From the NCBI RefSeq assembly GCF_000347775.1, contig NZ_APAT01000029.1, positions 1 to 64,000 of the forward strand: 64,000 nt of DNA. The letters are read 5' to 3'. The notes below the pieces were generated by a model. It saw only the letters and a program-made list of their open reading frames with translations, did no database searches and was not told where the DNA came from. Positions 19,226 through 29,048 of this stretch are shown in pieces. Positions within the stretch are counted from its first letter, which is position 1. Each line of letters opens with the position of its first letter. This DNA comes from Marinobacter santoriniensis NKSG1 (lineage in GTDB: Bacteria > Pseudomonadota > Gammaproteobacteria > Pseudomonadales > Oleiphilaceae). A program made the translations under genes and the position numbers.

Positions 19226-20149
19226 ATGGGCAGCGTCTCTTTGCTTCAAAAACTGAAAAACATATTTCGGCCAGGGCACGCTGCACAACGCGTTTCCCTC
19301 GAAGTACGTCCCGACGGAATTGCCTGGGCGATGAACGTTCAGGGTCCTGATCCTCGTTCCGGTTTTTCCGAATGTCCGCCGGCCAGGCGAGGTGAAACCC
19401 TCCAGGCCCTGGTCGAGCAAAATGCCTGGGCGGGTGCTGTCACCACGCTGGTTCTGCCGCTGGACCAGTATCAGGTGTTCCAGATGGAACGGCCTGAGGG
19501 GGTCGAAGAAGACGAATTGGCGGACGCGCTGAAGTGGAAGCTCAAGGACCTGCTCGATTTCAGTCCTTCCGATGCCGTATCAGACGTTTTTCCCTTCCCC
19601 AGTGATGGCGCCAGAGGTCGGGGAGAGTTGGCCAATGTGGTGGCCGCGCGAAAGACGCTGGTGAGCGATCTGGCTTCTCTGGTGCTGTCCTGCGGCATGC
19701 AGCTGGAACGCGTGGATATCGCGGAGCTGGCTTTACGCAATCTCGTGGCACGCCTGGCCGTTACCGATCGGAGCACTGCGCTGGTGCACTTGCGTGAGAA
19801 TTACGGTCAGCTGGTTATTTGTCGGGGAAAGACCCTCTATCTGTCACGTCGGCTCGATGTTTCCTACGACGAGCTGAGGGATGCGGCCCGCCAGGAGAGT
19901 GCGGTCCAGACGCTGGCGCTGGAGATCCAGCGGTCGCTTGACTACTACGAAAGCCAGATGGGACAGGTTCCCCCGAACACCATTTTCCTTGCAGCGCGGG
20001 ACAGCGTTCTGCCATTGTCCTCCATGTTGTCCTCCTACGTGGCCGCCGAGATTGCTACGCCTGACTGGGCGTCTCTCGGGCTGAGCGAGTCGCTCGATAG
20101 TCGGTGTGTCACTGCATGGAGCAGTGGTCTCGTGGGGGATGTTTCATAA
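19226..20149 (+). CDS. mshI: MSHA biogenesis protein MshI (PilM-like)
   Basis: A 307-residue actin-fold cytoplasmic protein of the PilM type, thought to couple the pilus ATPase to the inner-membrane alignment complex. It is recognised mainly by position and weak PilM-like features. The frame opens with a TTG at 19169, but neither start has a good ribosome-binding site; the ATG at 19226 was chosen. The next gene overlaps by one base. Confidence 0.8.
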   Translation: MGSVSLLQKLKNIFRPGHAAQRVSLEVRPDGIAWAMNVQGPDPRSGFSECPPARRGETLQALVEQNAWAGAVTTLVLPLDQYQVFQMERPEGVEEDELADALKWKLKDLLDFSPSDAVSDVFPFPSDGARGRGELANVVAARKTLVSDLASLVLSCGMQLERVDIAELALRNLVARLAVTDRSTALVHLRENYGQLVICRGKTLYLSRRLDVSYDELRDAARQESAVQTLALEIQRSLDYYESQMGQVPPNTIFLAARDSVLPLSSMLSSYVAAEIATPDWASLGLSESLDSRCVTAWSSGLVGDVS

Positions 20150-20757
20150 TGATTCAGCAGGTCAATCTTTACACCAGTGAACTGCGTCCCCGGCATCAGA
20201 GGCTCACGGCGACTACAGCCGTATTATCGCTGGTGGTCGTGTTTGTCACGGCTCTTGCGGTTGGATTCTGGTCGTCTTATCAGAGCCGGCAGCTGGAGGC
20301 GAAACTGGCAATGACGCAGAACCGCAATGAACAGTTACAGGCTGCCGTCACAGCGATGTCCGAAGCGGTGAAGCAGCGACAGCCGGATCCCGGATTGAAA
20401 ACGGAACTGGAAAGTCTCAACCGGACACTGGCCCGTCGTCAGCACCTGCTGGATCGGGTTGCCGGGCTTGCGGTCGGGCAAAGCGGCACGTTTTCCCCCC
20501 TGATGTCCGCGTTGGCACAGCAGATACCGGATCAGGTCTGGCTTACCGGAATCACCCTGGAGCTGGATCCGCTTCATGCTGAAATTCGTGGCCGGACGCG
20601 TGACAGCCATCGGGTTCCCGTCTATCTGGAACGGCTGGGGCAGTCGGCGGAGTTTCGCGGACGCACCTTTGGTTCGTTCCGGCTGAGTCGGCCGGAAAAG
20701 GGCGGCTCGGTCGAGTTTTTCGTGGCCACGCGTCCCGGTGAGGAGGGTGGATCATGA
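20149..20757 (+). CDS. PilN-like MSHA biogenesis protein
   Basis: This 202-residue protein has a short cytoplasmic N-terminus (MIQQVNLYTSELRPRHQRLT) whose QVNLY motif is the PilN peptide that docks into PilM. One membrane helix (about residues 22-42), a coiled coil and a periplasmic ferredoxin-like domain follow. In Vibrio this region may be joined to or called MshI/MshI2. The ATG at 20149 overlaps the mshI stop by one base. Confidence 0.82.
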   Translation: MIQQVNLYTSELRPRHQRLTATTAVLSLVVVFVTALAVGFWSSYQSRQLEAKLAMTQNRNEQLQAAVTAMSEAVKQRQPDPGLKTELESLNRTLARRQHLLDRVAGLAVGQSGTFSPLMSALAQQIPDQVWLTGITLELDPLHAEIRGRTRDSHRVPVYLERLGQSAEFRGRTFGSFRLSRPEKGGSVEFFVATRPGEEGGS

Positions 20758-21440
20758 TCGCCCACCTGAAACACCTGTACCGGCAAGGCGCAGACCGCTT
20801 TGATGAGCGACCTGTTCGCGAACGCACCCTCATGACATTTACCGCCATCGTGGTGGTTCTTTTTCTGGTCTGGATTCTGATTCTGGAGCCTCAGTACCGG
20901 GTCCGTGACGGGCTCAGAGAACAGTTGGATGCCGCCGGGAATCAACAGGATCAGTTGCTGGCCCAGCAGCAGACCCTGGAGCAGACGCTGTCCAGGGATC
21001 CCTCCGAAGCGCTACGGAAAACGCTGGCCCAACGGCGCCAGCGGCTTGACGATTTGAACCGGCAGATCGGTGAGACCGCGGATCGGCTCATCGCTCCGCA
21101 AGCAATGGTTGCGTTGCTTCGCCAGATCCTGTCGGCCCAGGACGATCTTGTTCTCGAATCTCTCGAACTCAAAACGCCTGAACCGGTGTTTGCCGAGAGT
21201 GCCCCGTCGGATAACGCAAAGAATGACAGTGAATCGGACCCCCTTCTGTACGCGCACCAGGTGGAGCTACGTATCACCGGGAGTTACCCGGCGGTGCTTG
21301 CCTATCTGAAAAAGCTCGAGTCTCTCGATGATCGCCTTGGGTGGGTCCGTCTGGAATACACGGCTGGTGACTGGCCCAAAGGCGAGGCCGTCATTGACGT
21401 GCGCACTCTGAGCCTGGACAAGGCATGGCTGGGAATCTGA
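20754..21440 (+). CDS. mshJ: MSHA biogenesis protein MshJ (PilO-like)
   Basis: A 228-residue protein with a single N-terminal membrane helix (about residues 26-46), a Gln-rich coiled coil (residues 55-110) and a periplasmic domain. This is the PilO/GspM layout, and it would pair with the PilN-like protein encoded just upstream. The start overlaps the previous stop by 4 nt. Confidence 0.8.
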   Translation: MIAHLKHLYRQGADRFDERPVRERTLMTFTAIVVVLFLVWILILEPQYRVRDGLREQLDAAGNQQDQLLAQQQTLEQTLSRDPSEALRKTLAQRRQRLDDLNRQIGETADRLIAPQAMVALLRQILSAQDDLVLESLELKTPEPVFAESAPSDNAKNDSESDPLLYAHQVELRITGSYPAVLAYLKKLESLDDRLGWVRLEYTAGDWPKGEAVIDVRTLSLDKAWLGI

Positions 21441-21441
21441 T

Positions 21442-21765
21442 ATGAACATCGCCCGTAGCATTGGATTGATCATGTTGTTGCTCGTCTGGGGCCCGGCGAA
21501 TGCGGTGCAGGACCCAACGCGTCCGCCACATGCTGAGGAACCGTCAGCGAAGCCCGCGCCACTGAGGCCGCTGTCGCTGGATTCCATCGTGTACGGCGAT
21601 GGTCGACGAGTGGCCGTGATCGACGGTCGCCCAATGCGCGAAGGTGAGACGGTGAACGGGGTGCGCGTGAAAGCCATTCATTCTGATCGGGTTGAGGTTC
21701 TCGACCGTGGGCACAAACGGGTGCTCCGGCTTGAGTCGCTGCCGAGTGTGCGGGTGAGTCGATGA
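21442..21765 (+). CDS. mshK: MSHA biogenesis protein MshK (PilP/GspC-like)
   Basis: This 107-residue protein begins with a signal peptide ending near PANA. The QDPTRPP motif follows, then a small beta-rich domain like the HR domain that links inner-membrane proteins to the secretin. It lies immediately before mshL, with a 4-nt overlap. Confidence 0.78.
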   Translation: MNIARSIGLIMLLLVWGPANAVQDPTRPPHAEEPSAKPAPLRPLSLDSIVYGDGRRVAVIDGRPMREGETVNGVRVKAIHSDRVEVLDRGHKRVLRLESLPSVRVSR

Positions 21766-23510
21766 ACAATACGGAGGCAACCAGAAGCATCATGAGAAAG
21801 ATCTGCCGACCGGCGCTGGCCTGCATGGTCGGGCTGGTACTGTCCGCGTGCAGCAACAATCCTCTCATGCGAACATCCACCGCCACGTCGACCGATGCCG
21901 CCGACGAGATTGTGAAAAACCTGGACAATGCTGATGCTGCTGAACAGAACCAGCAGCCCGATGCATCGAAGCAGACAGCGCAGGCCAGCCTGCCGGCAGA
22001 TGTCAGCGCGGCGCTTTTGCCGCCCTTGCAACCGGACGACTCCCGTGATGACCGGTTTGACGTTAACGCCCGTGCGGTGGAAGCCCGCAGTTTCTTTGAA
22101 TCGCTGGTGGCGGGCACCCGTTTCAATGTGGTGGTGGACCCGGGGCTGGCAATGCCGATCGACCTTCGCCTTCACGATGTCACCGTGCCGGAAGTCATGG
22201 ACATCGTCTCAGATCTCTACAACCTGGATATCGAGCGCAAGGGGCGTCTCTATCGGGTCAAGGCCGACAGGCTCCAGACCCGGATCTTCTCTATCGATTA
22301 CCTCGATTTCAAGCGCAAGGGTGGTTCGGAGACCCGTGTCAGCTCCGGTCAGGTGACGAGTTCGCGCTCGTCCGGCAATAACAATGGAACCAGTAACTCC
22401 AACACAGGTAACGAGGACCGGAACCTGGTGGGCACCACCATTTCCACAAAAACCGAGTCGGATTTCTGGAATGACCTGCAGGCCACCCTGAACATGATGG
22501 TTGATTCGGAGGCCGGCGATCAGGTGATCGTGAATGCCGGTGCGGGCCTGGTTATGGTTCGGGGGCGCTCCGATACCCTGAAACTCGTAGAGGATTATCT
22601 CCGGCGAACGGAGCTGATCATGCAACGACAAGTGGTGCTTGAAGCCAAGATTCTCGAGGTGGCGCTCAATGAGGGCTATCAGCAGGGCATCAACTGGTCG
22701 GATCTTCAGCGTGCCTCGTCCATTACTGCCAGTGACGGGCTCCCGGCTGACTTTACCGCTCAATCTCTGGCGGGGCAGACCATCAGCACCTCGGATATTG
22801 GCGGCCTGTTCTCCGCCTCTTTCCGTGAGGGCAGCTTTTCAGCGTTGATCCAGCTCCTCGGCAGCCAGGGCAATGTTCAGATCCTGTCCAGCCCGAGGGT
22901 CTCCACGGTGAATAACCAGAAAGCGGTGATCAAGGTGGGGACGGATGAGTTCTTCGTCACCGATATAGACTTCAACAAGGACAACACCAACCTGACCGGT
23001 TCAGACAGCACGACCACCTCGGTTGAGCTGACGCCGTTTTTCTCGGGCATTTCGCTGGATGTAACACCCCAGATCGCAGATGACGGGGCCATCACGCTGC
23101 ACGTTCACCCGTCCGTCAGTGAGGTAAGCGATCAGGAAAAAGTGATTACGATTGGTGATCGGGATGTCACGCTGCCGCTGGCGAAGAGCACGGTGCGGGA
23201 AACGGACAGCGTCGTCCGGGCTGACAGCGGGCAGATTGTCGTGATCGGCGGCCTGATTCAGAACACCAGTGAAGACAATAACTCCGCGGTTCCGTTTTTC
23301 AGCGATATTCCGCTGTTGGGTGAACTGTTCAAGCAGCGCAAGTTTGACTCACGCAAGAGCGAATTGGTGATTCTGCTCCGACCGGTGGTGGCCGGCAGGG
23401 GCGCCATGGCTTCGGATATTTCGTCGAGCCAGCAACGGATGAAAGTGTTGCGGGAACTCCTGCAATCCTCCCAGTCGGTCAAGCCCGAACCGGAGCGCGC
23501 GCCACGGTAA
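21762..23510 (+). CDS. mshL: MSHA secretin MshL
   Basis: The 582-residue lipoprotein has a lipobox LSAC near residue 30 and forms the outer-membrane ring through which the pilus emerges. An STN-type domain (residues about 105-175) is followed by a Ser/Asn-rich linker, an N-domain (residues 225-290) and the secretin core with VVIGGLIQ and VPFFSDIPLLGELFKQR. An ATG at 21792 would give a shorter signal peptide. The ATG at 21762 is kept because it overlaps the mshK stop. Confidence 0.93.
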   Translation: MNNTEATRSIMRKICRPALACMVGLVLSACSNNPLMRTSTATSTDAADEIVKNLDNADAAEQNQQPDASKQTAQASLPADVSAALLPPLQPDDSRDDRFDVNARAVEARSFFESLVAGTRFNVVVDPGLAMPIDLRLHDVTVPEVMDIVSDLYNLDIERKGRLYRVKADRLQTRIFSIDYLDFKRKGGSETRVSSGQVTSSRSSGNNNGTSNSNTGNEDRNLVGTTISTKTESDFWNDLQATLNMMVDSEAGDQVIVNAGAGLVMVRGRSDTLKLVEDYLRRTELIMQRQVVLEAKILEVALNEGYQQGINWSDLQRASSITASDGLPADFTAQSLAGQTISTSDIGGLFSASFREGSFSALIQLLGSQGNVQILSSPRVSTVNNQKAVIKVGTDEFFVTDIDFNKDNTNLTGSDSTTTSVELTPFFSGISLDVTPQIADDGAITLHVHPSVSEVSDQEKVITIGDRDVTLPLAKSTVRETDSVVRADSGQIVVIGGLIQNTSEDNNSAVPFFSDIPLLGELFKQRKFDSRKSELVILLRPVVAGRGAMASDISSSQQRMKVLRELLQSSQSVKPEPERAPR

Positions 23511-23511
23511 T

Positions 23512-24351
23512 ATGTACGAGACCCACTTCGGACTGCAGGAAGCACCGTTCGCATTGACGCCCAATACCCGCTACTTTCTGCGGTCACCCAGCCATGCCGA
23601 TGCGCTGGAACTCCTTCTGGTTGCACTCCGGGAAAGGGAGGGCTTTATCAAGATCACCGGCGAGGTGGGCACGGGAAAGACCCTGCTGTGTCGACTGTTA
23701 CTCAATGAGCTGGATGATATTGCCTGTACGGCCTACATACCCAATCCTCACCTGTCGGCGGATACCCTGTATGAGGCGGTCGCGGAAGAGCTCGGCGTCG
23801 ATATTTCCGGCTGTTCCAACACCCATCAGGTGCTGAAGGCGCTTAACCAGCGCCTGATTGACCTGGCGATGGACCAGCAGTCCGTTGTGCTCGTTATTGA
23901 CGAAGCCCAGGTCATGCCGGAACCCACCATCGAGGCGTTGAGACTGCTGACCAACCTTGAAACCGAGAGCACGAAGCTGCTTCAGGTAGTGCTTTTTGGT
24001 CAGCCCGAACTCGATCAGCTGCTCGGCAAGGACAGTTTGCGTCAGCTGCGTCAGCGAATCACCTTTCAGTATCACCTGAAGCCACTGGATCGCGCCTCGG
24101 TTGCCCAGTATCTTCGCCACCGGCTTGCCCAGGCCGGGTATAACGGCGGCGAACTGTTCGCGCCCGGTGCCCTGAAACTCATTGCCCGTTCCTCCGGAGG
24201 GATTCCCCGGCTGGTCAATATCCTGGCGCACAAGGGACTGCTTGCTGCGTGGGGGCAGGGCGCGCGACAGGTCGGGCGTGCACATGTGTTGAGTGCCATC
24301 CGGGATACCGACAGCGCGGTCCGGCCCGGGCTGATCGGGAGGTGGATATGA
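23512..24351 (+). CDS. mshM: MSHA biogenesis ATPase MshM (ExeA-like)
   Basis: A 279-residue AAA ATPase. It begins MYETHFGLQEAPFALTPNTR, typical of the ExeA/GspA group that helps secretin assembly through the cell wall. Walker A is GEVGTGKT (about residue 45) and Walker B is VVLVIDEAQ (about residue 125). The start lies one base after the mshL stop, and mshN overlaps its end by 4 nt. Confidence 0.92.
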   Translation: MYETHFGLQEAPFALTPNTRYFLRSPSHADALELLLVALREREGFIKITGEVGTGKTLLCRLLLNELDDIACTAYIPNPHLSADTLYEAVAEELGVDISGCSNTHQVLKALNQRLIDLAMDQQSVVLVIDEAQVMPEPTIEALRLLTNLETESTKLLQVVLFGQPELDQLLGKDSLRQLRQRITFQYHLKPLDRASVAQYLRHRLAQAGYNGGELFAPGALKLIARSSGGIPRLVNILAHKGLLAAWGQGARQVGRAHVLSAIRDTDSAVRPGLIGRWI

Positions 24352-25466
24352 GTCTTCTGAACGATGCACTTCGGGCGGCAGAACAGCGCCAGCAACGGAG
24401 TAGCCAGCCCGGCGTCTACACGGGTCAACCGTCTGCTACCGGCACGCGATCGCGCCGATTCCCGATTCTTGTCGCAGTCCTTGGTGTCATCGCCGCGGGG
24501 TCAGGCGGCTGGTACCTGTGGCCGGACTCTTCGTCAACGACGCGGGAGGCCGTTGCCGTAATCCCGGCGGAGAGGTCCGCTGTGCCTGTTGCAGCCGGGC
24601 AACATGAGACCTCGCCGGCGGTATCCATCGAACAGAAACCCACGACCGAGGTCCCTGCCGCGGCGCATCCGGAACCCGTAACAGGGAGTAAACCTTCACG
24701 TCATCCGGATACGGATACCGATACCGCCGATTTTGTGCCGGATGACCAGGCCGGCTCGTCATCAGATGTTGCATCCGATCGCCGGGCGGTGGAAAAAACA
24801 GCAACCGTTTCGGTATCGACAACTGAAAAACCGGAAACCTCAGAAGCGTCGACGGATAGCGAACCGCCGTCGCCCTCGGTAAAACAAGTGCGTGAGACGC
24901 CAGAGTTTCGTGACCGCCAGTTGAGTCGGGAGATTGGTGATTTGTTGCGGTCCGGCCGGGCCGATGAAGCCGAAGTGAGGCTGCGTGCCCTGCTGCAGCG
25001 ACAACAGGCACCGCAGAGCCGTGAGGCGCTCGCCCGAGGGTTCCTGGTGTCGGGGCGTGACCAGAAAGCACTGGACTGGTTGCCCGAAGAAGCCGGCGTC
25101 GGTAACCCGAACCTCCGGGTGTTGCGCGCCCGGGCCTTGCTTGCTGGTGGAAACCTGAAGGCGGCCGTGTCCACGTTGCGCAACGATATTCCGCCGGTGC
25201 AAAGCCATCCGGAATACCTGGTTACACTGGCCACGCTGTTGCAGCAGGCCGGAGAGAATCAGGCGGCTGCGGAACAATGGACCCGGCTGCTGGCCTCCGA
25301 TGACAGCCGTCCGGCCTGGTGGGTGGGGCTCGCCATTGCCCTGGAATCTCAGGGCCGGCTGGACAGCGCAACGCGGGCCTACGCCGAGGCGGCCTCGCTG
25401 CCGGGGTTGCCGCCGGCGCTTGCTGATTACGTACGCGAACGTCTGAAAACCTTACAGGCTGGATGA
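24348..25466 (+). CDS. mshN: MSHA biogenesis TPR protein MshN
   Basis: This 372-residue protein starts MSLLNDALRAAEQRQQ and has a membrane helix near residues 38-55. A long Ser/Thr/Glu/Pro-rich low-complexity region (residues 60-190) and C-terminal TPR-like repeats follow. The ATG at 24348 is chosen because it follows GGGAGG and overlaps the mshM stop (ATGA). The GspB/ExeB-like layout suggests it partners MshM. Confidence 0.85.
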   Translation: MSLLNDALRAAEQRQQRSSQPGVYTGQPSATGTRSRRFPILVAVLGVIAAGSGGWYLWPDSSSTTREAVAVIPAERSAVPVAAGQHETSPAVSIEQKPTTEVPAAAHPEPVTGSKPSRHPDTDTDTADFVPDDQAGSSSDVASDRRAVEKTATVSVSTTEKPETSEASTDSEPPSPSVKQVRETPEFRDRQLSREIGDLLRSGRADEAEVRLRALLQRQQAPQSREALARGFLVSGRDQKALDWLPEEAGVGNPNLRVLRARALLAGGNLKAAVSTLRNDIPPVQSHPEYLVTLATLLQQAGENQAAAEQWTRLLASDDSRPAWWVGLAIALESQGRLDSATRAYAEAASLPGLPPALADYVRERLKTLQAG

Positions 25467-27235
25467 TGACGACCGAACCGAAAAAAAAGATCCGCATTGG
25501 TGACCTGTTGGTTCAGAACGAGGTCATCACCGAAGACCAGCTGATGACGGCGCTGCGGGAGCAGAAAGATACCGGGCGCAAACTGGGGCGCACGCTGATT
25601 GATCTCGGCTATGTCGACGAAGACAGTCTGTTGAACATTCTGTCGCGGCAGCTCGACGTGCCGTTTGTGCAACTGCGCCACTATCAGTTCAACAACGAGC
25701 TGGTGAAAAAGCTTCCCGAGGCGATGGCGCGGCGGTTCCGGGCTATCGTGCTGGCGGAACAGCATGGCGAACTGCTGGTAGGCATGGCGGATCCCCTAGA
25801 TATCTTTGCCTACGATGAACTTGTCCGGGTGCTCAAGCAGCCCATCAAACAGGCCGTCGTCCGGGAAAGCGAACTGCTCAATACGCTCGATCTCGTGTAC
25901 CGGAGAACCGAAGAGATTGCCTCCCTGGCGGAGGAGCTTGAAGACGAGCTGGGCGACGACGCCTTCGACCTCGCGGATTTGTCGGCCGAGTCGGAGAGCG
26001 AGGATGCGCCGGTCGTCAAACTGCTGAAAACGCTGTTTGAGGACGCCGTGCAGGCGCGGAGTTCGGATATCCATATCGAGCCGGACGAGTCCGTGGTCCG
26101 GATTCGCCAACGGGTGGATGGCGTGCTCCAGGAACAGGTCATGAAGGAAAAACGGGTCAACGCCGCCCTCGTGCTGCGTTTGAAACTCATGGCCGGTTTG
26201 AACATCTCCGAGAAACGGTTACCCCAGGACGGGCGCTTCAATGTGCGTGTCAAAGGCCGCAGTATTGATGTGCGGGTCTCCACCATGCCCGTTCAGTTTG
26301 GTGAATCGGTGGTCATGCGTCTGCTCGACCAGAGCCAGGGCATTCTGAATCTGGACAGCACTGGCATGCCCGAGGATGTCCTGGAACGATTCCGAAGGAT
26401 GATCCACAAGCCGCACGGCATGATCTTGGTAACCGGCCCGACGGGTAGCGGTAAGACCACGACCCTCTACGGCGCGCTCACCGAACTGAACCGGCCGGAG
26501 GTCAAGGTGATCACTGCCGAGGACCCGGTGGAGTACCGTCTGCCCCGGATCACTCAGGTTCAGGTCAATCCCAGAATCGGTCTGGAATTTGCCAACGTCC
26601 TGCGGGCCGCCCTGCGACAGGATCCGGACGTCATCCTGGTGGGAGAAATGCGGGATCGGGAGACTGTGGAAATAGGGCTGCGGGCGGCCATGACCGGTCA
26701 CCTTGTTCTATCGACCTTGCACACGAACGATTCGATCAGCAGCGCCATGCGCCTGGTCGATATGGGCGCGGAGCCCTTTCTTGTGGCCAGTTCGCTGCTG
26801 GGTGTGGTGGCGCAGCGTCTCGTCCGCCGGGTCTGTGAGAACTGTTCGTCGCCTTACGAACCGACGGACCAGGAACGGGTCTGGCTGGAGAGTTATGACC
26901 TGGATCCGCTGGATCTCGAGGCCGGTTTTGTCCACGGACGAGGCTGCTATCAGTGCAGTAACACCGGGTACAAGGGCCGGGTGGGCGTCTACGAGTTGCT
27001 GGAAATGAATGAATCCATGCTGGACGCGCTAAGGCGCAGTGACGTTTCCGGCTTCACTCGGGCGGCCAGAAACAGCCCGTGGTACCGGCCATTGGGCTGC
27101 TGTGCCATGGATTATGCGTTGCGCGGCGTGACGACGTTGGAAGAGGTGGCCCGGGTGGCGGCCACATCGGAAGGGGAATTCTCGCCCGAGGACGAGATCC
27201 CCATGCCGGATAGCCCGCTGGGAGGTTCGTCCTGA
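25463..27235 (+). CDS. mshE: MSHA pilus extension ATPase MshE with MshEN domain
   Basis: The 590-residue GspE-type hexameric ATPase drives pilus polymerisation. The N-terminal MshEN domain (residues 10-70) carries two tandem 24-residue motifs known to bind c-di-GMP in Vibrio MshE. Motif 1 has Glu20 where Gly is usual, and motif 2 starts with Lys40 instead of Arg. Walker A GPTGSGKT is at 325-332, Walker B around DPDVILVGEMRD (387-398), and zinc cysteines are at 458, 461, 495 and 498. All catalytic parts look intact. Confidence 0.95.
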   Translation: MMTTEPKKKIRIGDLLVQNEVITEDQLMTALREQKDTGRKLGRTLIDLGYVDEDSLLNILSRQLDVPFVQLRHYQFNNELVKKLPEAMARRFRAIVLAEQHGELLVGMADPLDIFAYDELVRVLKQPIKQAVVRESELLNTLDLVYRRTEEIASLAEELEDELGDDAFDLADLSAESESEDAPVVKLLKTLFEDAVQARSSDIHIEPDESVVRIRQRVDGVLQEQVMKEKRVNAALVLRLKLMAGLNISEKRLPQDGRFNVRVKGRSIDVRVSTMPVQFGESVVMRLLDQSQGILNLDSTGMPEDVLERFRRMIHKPHGMILVTGPTGSGKTTTLYGALTELNRPEVKVITAEDPVEYRLPRITQVQVNPRIGLEFANVLRAALRQDPDVILVGEMRDRETVEIGLRAAMTGHLVLSTLHTNDSISSAMRLVDMGAEPFLVASSLLGVVAQRLVRRVCENCSSPYEPTDQERVWLESYDLDPLDLEAGFVHGRGCYQCSNTGYKGRVGVYELLEMNESMLDALRRSDVSGFTRAARNSPWYRPLGCCAMDYALRGVTTLEEVARVAATSEGEFSPEDEIPMPDSPLGGSS

Positions 27236-28461
27236 TGGATTTCCGGTATCGGGGGAAAGACGCTTCCGGAAGTGTCCAGCAAGGTGAACTGTCGGCGGCG
27301 AACGTGGATGCCGCTGCCTCCGAGCTGATGCGCCGGGGCATTACACCACTGACTATCCGCGAACATCAGCCGCGTGTCTCGGTAACAGACCGAATCCGCA
27401 ATATGGGATTGTTCCGCCAGAACGTGACTCTGGATGAGTTGATCGTTTTCTGTCGCCAGATGCACGCCCTGACCCGGGCCGGGATTCCTCTGATCCGGAC
27501 CATGCGGGGGCTGGCGGAGACAACAAAGTCGCCGGTATTGGCAAAGGTGTTAGAGGATGTGACCACCCGCCTGGAGGGTGGCACCACGATGGCCAAAGCC
27601 ATGCAGGTGCATCCACGGGTCTTCTCCGATTTGTTTGTGGCCATGATCCACGTCGGCGAGAACACGGGAAGGCTGGATGATGGCTTCAAGCGCCTTTCCG
27701 AGATTCTGGAACTTGAGCGGGATACCAAACGTCGCTTGACACAGGCCATGCGCTATCCCACTTTTGTGATGGTCGCCCTGCTGGCGGCGCTGATGGTGGT
27801 GAACTTTCTGGTGATTCCGAAATTTGCCGCGGTCTTCAACAAACTGGGTGCCGACCTGCCGTTTCTCACCCAGATACTGGTTGCGACCTCCAATTTTTTG
27901 CTGGGCTACTGGTACGTCGTCCTGTTCGCAGGGGTGGCGCTTGGTATGCTGGTTCAGCAGTGGAAGCAGACGGAGCAGGGGCGTTTGACCTGGGATCGAT
28001 ACAAGCTGCGCTTGCCGGTGATTGGCAACCTGCTGGAACTGATTACGCTGAGCCGGTTTGCGCGTAATTTCGCAACCATGCTGGCGGCCGGCATGCCGGT
28101 GACCCATGCCTTGAGTGTGGTGGCCAACGCCACTGACAACGCGTGGATTGCGACCCACATCCGGGAGATGCGGTTCGGGATCGAGCGGGGTGAAAGCCTG
28201 CTTCGGACCGCGCGGCAGAGTGGTATGTTCCCACCGCTGATCCTGCAGATGATCGCAGTGGGTGAGGAAACCGGGTCGGTGGATGATATGCTGAACAACG
28301 TGGCGGACTTCTACGACGAAGACGTCGATTTTGGTCTGAAACGCCTGGCTGAATCCATTGAGCCGATTCTGATCGTAGCCATGGGCATACTGGTGTTGAT
28401 TCTGGCGCTGGGTGTGTTTCTGCCGATCTGGGACCTGGGAGCCGCAGCGCTGGGGAGGTAG
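27235..28461 (+). CDS. mshG: MSHA inner-membrane platform protein MshG
   Basis: A 408-residue GspF/PilC-family polytopic protein with two repeated T2SSF domains (about residues 65-190 and 265-395) and three membrane helices. It is the platform that MshE acts on to insert pilin subunits. The start overlaps the mshE stop by one base. Confidence 0.94.
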   Translation: MDFRYRGKDASGSVQQGELSAANVDAAASELMRRGITPLTIREHQPRVSVTDRIRNMGLFRQNVTLDELIVFCRQMHALTRAGIPLIRTMRGLAETTKSPVLAKVLEDVTTRLEGGTTMAKAMQVHPRVFSDLFVAMIHVGENTGRLDDGFKRLSEILELERDTKRRLTQAMRYPTFVMVALLAALMVVNFLVIPKFAAVFNKLGADLPFLTQILVATSNFLLGYWYVVLFAGVALGMLVQQWKQTEQGRLTWDRYKLRLPVIGNLLELITLSRFARNFATMLAAGMPVTHALSVVANATDNAWIATHIREMRFGIERGESLLRTARQSGMFPPLILQMIAVGEETGSVDDMLNNVADFYDEDVDFGLKRLAESIEPILIVAMGILVLILALGVFLPIWDLGAAALGR

Positions 28462-28464
28462 CCA

Positions 28465-29013
28465 TTGCCAGTGTCGAGGCTAACGGGAAGCAGTGAACTG
28501 GCGAATAGCCGTCGATTTCGTCTGGCTCTGGTGCTTGTAATACTGGCGGTGCTCTGGTGGTTTTTGTTGGGAGCACTGGAACGCCAGGCCAGCAAGGTGG
28601 AGCGGCAGAGTGTCGGGCTTGTGCTCAGTCAGCTCAGGGCGGCCCTGGTCGTCAAGGGTGCAGAAATCATGCTGGACCGGGATGCCCGTCTCGAAAACTA
28701 CGTGGGCATCAATCCGGTGGGGTTGGTGCAGCAGAACTGGAATTCGTACGAAGGTGTCTGCAAGGGTGACGGTCCCGCGCGCGGTAAATGGTGTTTTCGG
28801 TCGCGTCTGAACGTGAGGGATCATGCCGCAGAGACTGGCCGGTTGCTATACCGGCCGGAGCATCGAATCCAGATCGGCCAGCGGGTGGCCGAGCCAGGCG
28901 CGACGCTGGGCTGGATGGTGACGACACAGTTTTCGGACCGGAACGGTGATGGCCGTCAGGACGAATCGGAGAGAACGACCGGGTTGATGTTGGAACCGGT
29001 GACTGAGAATTGA
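28465..29013 (+). CDS. mshF: MSHA biogenesis protein MshF, TTG start
   Basis: A 182-residue protein with one N-terminal membrane helix (about residues 21-40) and a periplasmic region with cysteine pairs. The assignment is mostly by position between mshG and mshB. The start is TTG at 28465, decided by a strong GGGGAGG ribosome-binding site 6 nt upstream; a GTG at 28471 is the alternative. Confidence 0.75.
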   Translation: MPVSRLTGSSELANSRRFRLALVLVILAVLWWFLLGALERQASKVERQSVGLVLSQLRAALVVKGAEIMLDRDARLENYVGINPVGLVQQNWNSYEGVCKGDGPARGKWCFRSRLNVRDHAAETGRLLYRPEHRIQIGQRVAEPGATLGWMVTTQFSDRNGDGRQDESERTTGLMLEPVTEN

Positions 29014-29048
29014 TTTGGGGCCCCCATAAAAAGAAGGAACGCATTATT

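Noticed and set aside
21745..21765. Possible second copy of the rplQ-uvrA palindrome arm
   Set aside because: The match (GAGTGTGCGGGTGAGT) is short, lies inside the mshK coding sequence and has no partner arm.
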